22,299 bases of DNA. Origin: Candidatus Latescibacterota bacterium (GTDB lineage Bacteria > JAAXHH01 > JACQVL01). The notes under the pieces were generated by a model. That model was given only the letters and a program-made list of their open reading frames with translations. It searched no databases and had not been told where the DNA came from. Made by a program: the position numbers and the translations under genes. Location of the stretch: positions 1 to 22,299 of the forward strand of contig JACQVL010000169.1 of the NCBI GenBank assembly GCA_016209865.1, read 5' to 3'. Positions 20,635 to 22,299 of the stretch are shown piece after piece. Numbering within the stretch: position 1 is the stretch's first letter; the number at the start of each line of letters is the position of its first letter.

Positions 20635-22299
20635 GTGATCCCTATACCTGAGCGTGACGTCCTGGACGTCGATGTGCTCTTTGTGGGCGCGGGGCCGGCG
20701 AGCCTGGCGGGGGCGATCCACCTGGCCCGGCTGGTCCGCGACCATAACGCGGCGGTCGTAGCCGGGAGCGGCCAGAAAAAGCTGGACGGCCTGAGCATCG
20801 CGGTCATCGAGAAGGGACGGGAACTGGGCGCGCACGGCATCTCCGGCGCGGTCATCGACCCCCGCGCCGCCCGCGAGTTGTTTCCCGATTTCGACACGCT
20901 CAGCGCCGCCCTCGACGCCGCGCCGGTGACGGACGACGCGGTGTATTTTTTGACGGAGCGCGGGAAGGTCAAATTTCCGATTCTGCCCCCGCCGCTGAAG
21001 AATCACGGCCATTACGTCCTCTCCCTGGGCCGGTTCGTCCAGTGGCTCGGCCAGAAGGCGGAAGAAGCCGGGGTTGACGTGTTCCCGGCGTTCCCCGGCG
21101 CGTCGTTGTTGTATGACGATGGACGGGTGGCCGGGGTTCGGACGGCCGACCAGGGACTCGATAAATCTGGCGCGCTCAAGCGCAATTATCAGCCGGGAGT
21201 AGACATCCGGGCGAAGGTGACCGTCCTGGGCGAAGGGCCCCGTGGGACGCTGACGAAGCAGCTCGTCCAGCGGATGAAGCTCGACGCGGGCAAGAGTCCC
21301 CAGGTCTACTCCGTCGGGGTCAAGGAGGTCTGGGAAGTCCCGGGCAGCCAGGCGCACCGGGGGCGGGTCGTCCATACGATGGGCTATCCGCTGAAGAACG
21401 AGACGTTCGGCGGCGGGTTCATCTACAACATGGCCAGCCAGCTCGTGTCGGTCGGACTCGTCGTCGGCCTGGATTACCGTGACCCGACGACGGACCCGCA
21501 TCATGAGTTTCAGCGGTTCAAGCTCCATCCGTTCGTGCGCGCCATCTTAGAGGGCGGGAAGCTCATCAGCTACGGGGCGAAATCCATCCCCGAAGGGGGC
21601 TACTACGCCGTCCCCAGGCTGTACACGGGCGGCTGTGTGCTGGTCGGGGATTCGGCCGGACTGCTCAACGCGCAACGGCTGAAAGGCATCCATCTGGCGA
21701 TGAAGTCGGGGATGGTAGCGGCTGAGGCGATCCGGGGCGCCCTCCTCACGGACGACTACTCGGAGGCTGGGCTGGCCCGGTATGATGAGCTGATCCGGGG
21801 GAGCTGGGTGTGGGACGAGCTGTACCGGGTCCGGAATTTTCATCAGGGGTTCAAGCGTGGTCTATGGGCCGGTCTGCTCAACGCCGGGGTGCAGCTCATC
21901 ACCGGGGGACGGGGGTTCGGCGAGGAACCGGTCTTCGAGGCGGGCCATGCCCGGATGCGGAAGCTGAACGAGGACGATCCGTCCCGCACGACGGAGGCGC
22001 CCTACAAAGACTTAAGATTCGATAACGCCTATACGTTCACGAAAGTGAACGACGTCTACTACTCTGGGACGATGCACGAGGAGAACCAGCCCTGTCACCT
22101 CGTCATCACGGATGAGGATATCTGCAACACCCGGTGCAAAGAAGAGTACGGGAATCCCTGCCAGCACTTCTGTCCGGCGAACGTCTACGAGATGGTGGCT
22201 CAGGACGACGGGGAGACTCGTCTCCAGCTCAACCCGACCAACTGCGTCCATTGCAAGACGTGCGACATCATCGACCCGTACCAGATCATCACCTGGGTG
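20635..22299 (+). CDS. Electron transfer flavoprotein-ubiquinone oxidoreductase (3' partial)
   Basis: ETF-QO passes electrons from the electron transfer flavoprotein to the quinone pool at the membrane. The frame is open to the right edge (555 codons). It has the N-terminal FAD site DVLFVGAGPASLAGAIHL (13-30), the segment GAHGISGAVIDPRA, VTVLGEGPRGTLTKQL, and the second FAD region GGCVLVGDSAGLLNAQRLKG. The C-terminal [4Fe-4S] cluster ligands are Cys513 and the CVHCKTC triad (C537, C540, C543). Family length suggests only about a dozen residues are missing. The start is uncertain: GTG 20635 is the first candidate after the word array, but TAGGAAG lies too close to it, and an in-frame GTG at 20674 would cut the FAD motif. 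ETF subunit genes are not in the window. Confidence 0.9.
   Translation, partial: MIPIPERDVLDVDVLFVGAGPASLAGAIHLARLVRDHNAAVVAGSGQKKLDGLSIAVIEKGRELGAHGISGAVIDPRAARELFPDFDTLSAALDAAPVTDDAVYFLTERGKVKFPILPPPLKNHGHYVLSLGRFVQWLGQKAEEAGVDVFPAFPGASLLYDDGRVAGVRTADQGLDKSGALKRNYQPGVDIRAKVTVLGEGPRGTLTKQLVQRMKLDAGKSPQVYSVGVKEVWEVPGSQAHRGRVVHTMGYPLKNETFGGGFIYNMASQLVSVGLVVGLDYRDPTTDPHHEFQRFKLHPFVRAILEGGKLISYGAKSIPEGGYYAVPRLYTGGCVLVGDSAGLLNAQRLKGIHLAMKSGMVAAEAIRGALLTDDYSEAGLARYDELIRGSWVWDELYRVRNFHQGFKRGLWAGLLNAGVQLITGGRGFGEEPVFEAGHARMRKLNEDDPSRTTEAPYKDLRFDNAYTFTKVNDVYYSGTMHEENQPCHLVITDEDICNTRCKEEYGNPCQHFCPANVYEMVAQDDGETRLQLNPTNCVHCKTCDIIDPYQIITWV

Overview
This is a GC-rich (about 60% or more by eye) stretch of bacterial chromosome. 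I recognise 21 protein-coding genes, plus a possible 15-codon tail of another gene at the left edge. No rRNA, tRNA, transposase, phage gene or CRISPR array is visible. Several proteins carry lipoprotein signals, and MurA and an ETF-quinone oxidoreductase are present, which suggests a peptidoglycan-containing, respiring bacterium. The phylum cannot be fixed from the window. Three Gfo/Idh/MocA oxidoreductases, a cytoplasmic CBM9-like protein, a polyphosphate glucokinase, a DUF4383 protein and abundant word-like intergenic repeats would fit an uncultured lineage such as Chloroflexota, Armatimonadota or Poribacteria. That placement is inference.

Layout. Positions 68-8972 hold eight genes, all on the minus strand. 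In transcription order they are: a Gfo/Idh/MocA oxidoreductase from a clear sigma-70-like promoter, a second Gfo/Idh/MocA oxidoreductase, a UPF0173-type metal-dependent hydrolase, a lipoprotein with a CcmI C-terminal-like domain, a class V aminotransferase, an unrecognised lipoprotein, a class III aminotransferase, and a benzoylformate-decarboxylase-like ThDP enzyme. The last two are tightly coupled. Positions 8973-9311 form a divergent promoter region. Positions 9312-13387 hold six plus-strand genes: a cold-shock/VOC fusion, a CBM9-like protein, a double zinc-ribbon protein, a polyphosphate glucokinase, an 8-TM protein and a DUF4383 protein. The AmrS-like radical SAM gene (13460-14524, minus) is followed by a winged-helix AlkZ-like gene overlapping a small membrane-anchored protein (14749-16103, plus). 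A convergent family 5 solute-binding lipoprotein lies at 16235-18001 (minus). A divergent promoter region then leads into murA, a third Gfo/Idh/MocA gene and an ETF-QO gene cut by the right edge (18215-22299, plus).

The most unusual layer is between the genes. At least five intergenic regions (3236-3379, 7749-7925, 11232-11346, 16069-16268, 20538-20619) share one design. A short word repeated in tandem on one side faces the same word inverted on the other side, often with a second inverted element nested inside. Each site uses a different word. Further single or degenerate copies lie at 6685-6735, 8996-9030, 9100-9200, 13431-13455, 14675-14728, 18176-18206 and 19501-19556. Three proteins finish, or gain their last residues, inside these arrays. 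I could find no obvious defence or mobile system; these arrays and the cold-shock/VOC fusion are the best candidates for something poorly described.

How the genes may work together (inference): the minus-strand block looks like small-molecule catabolism or interconversion, with sugar-type NAD(P) oxidoreductases, two PLP aminotransferases and a 2-oxo-acid decarboxylase-like enzyme. The plus-strand block from 9312 looks like a short operon of mixed function. The right end pairs cell-wall synthesis with electron transfer.
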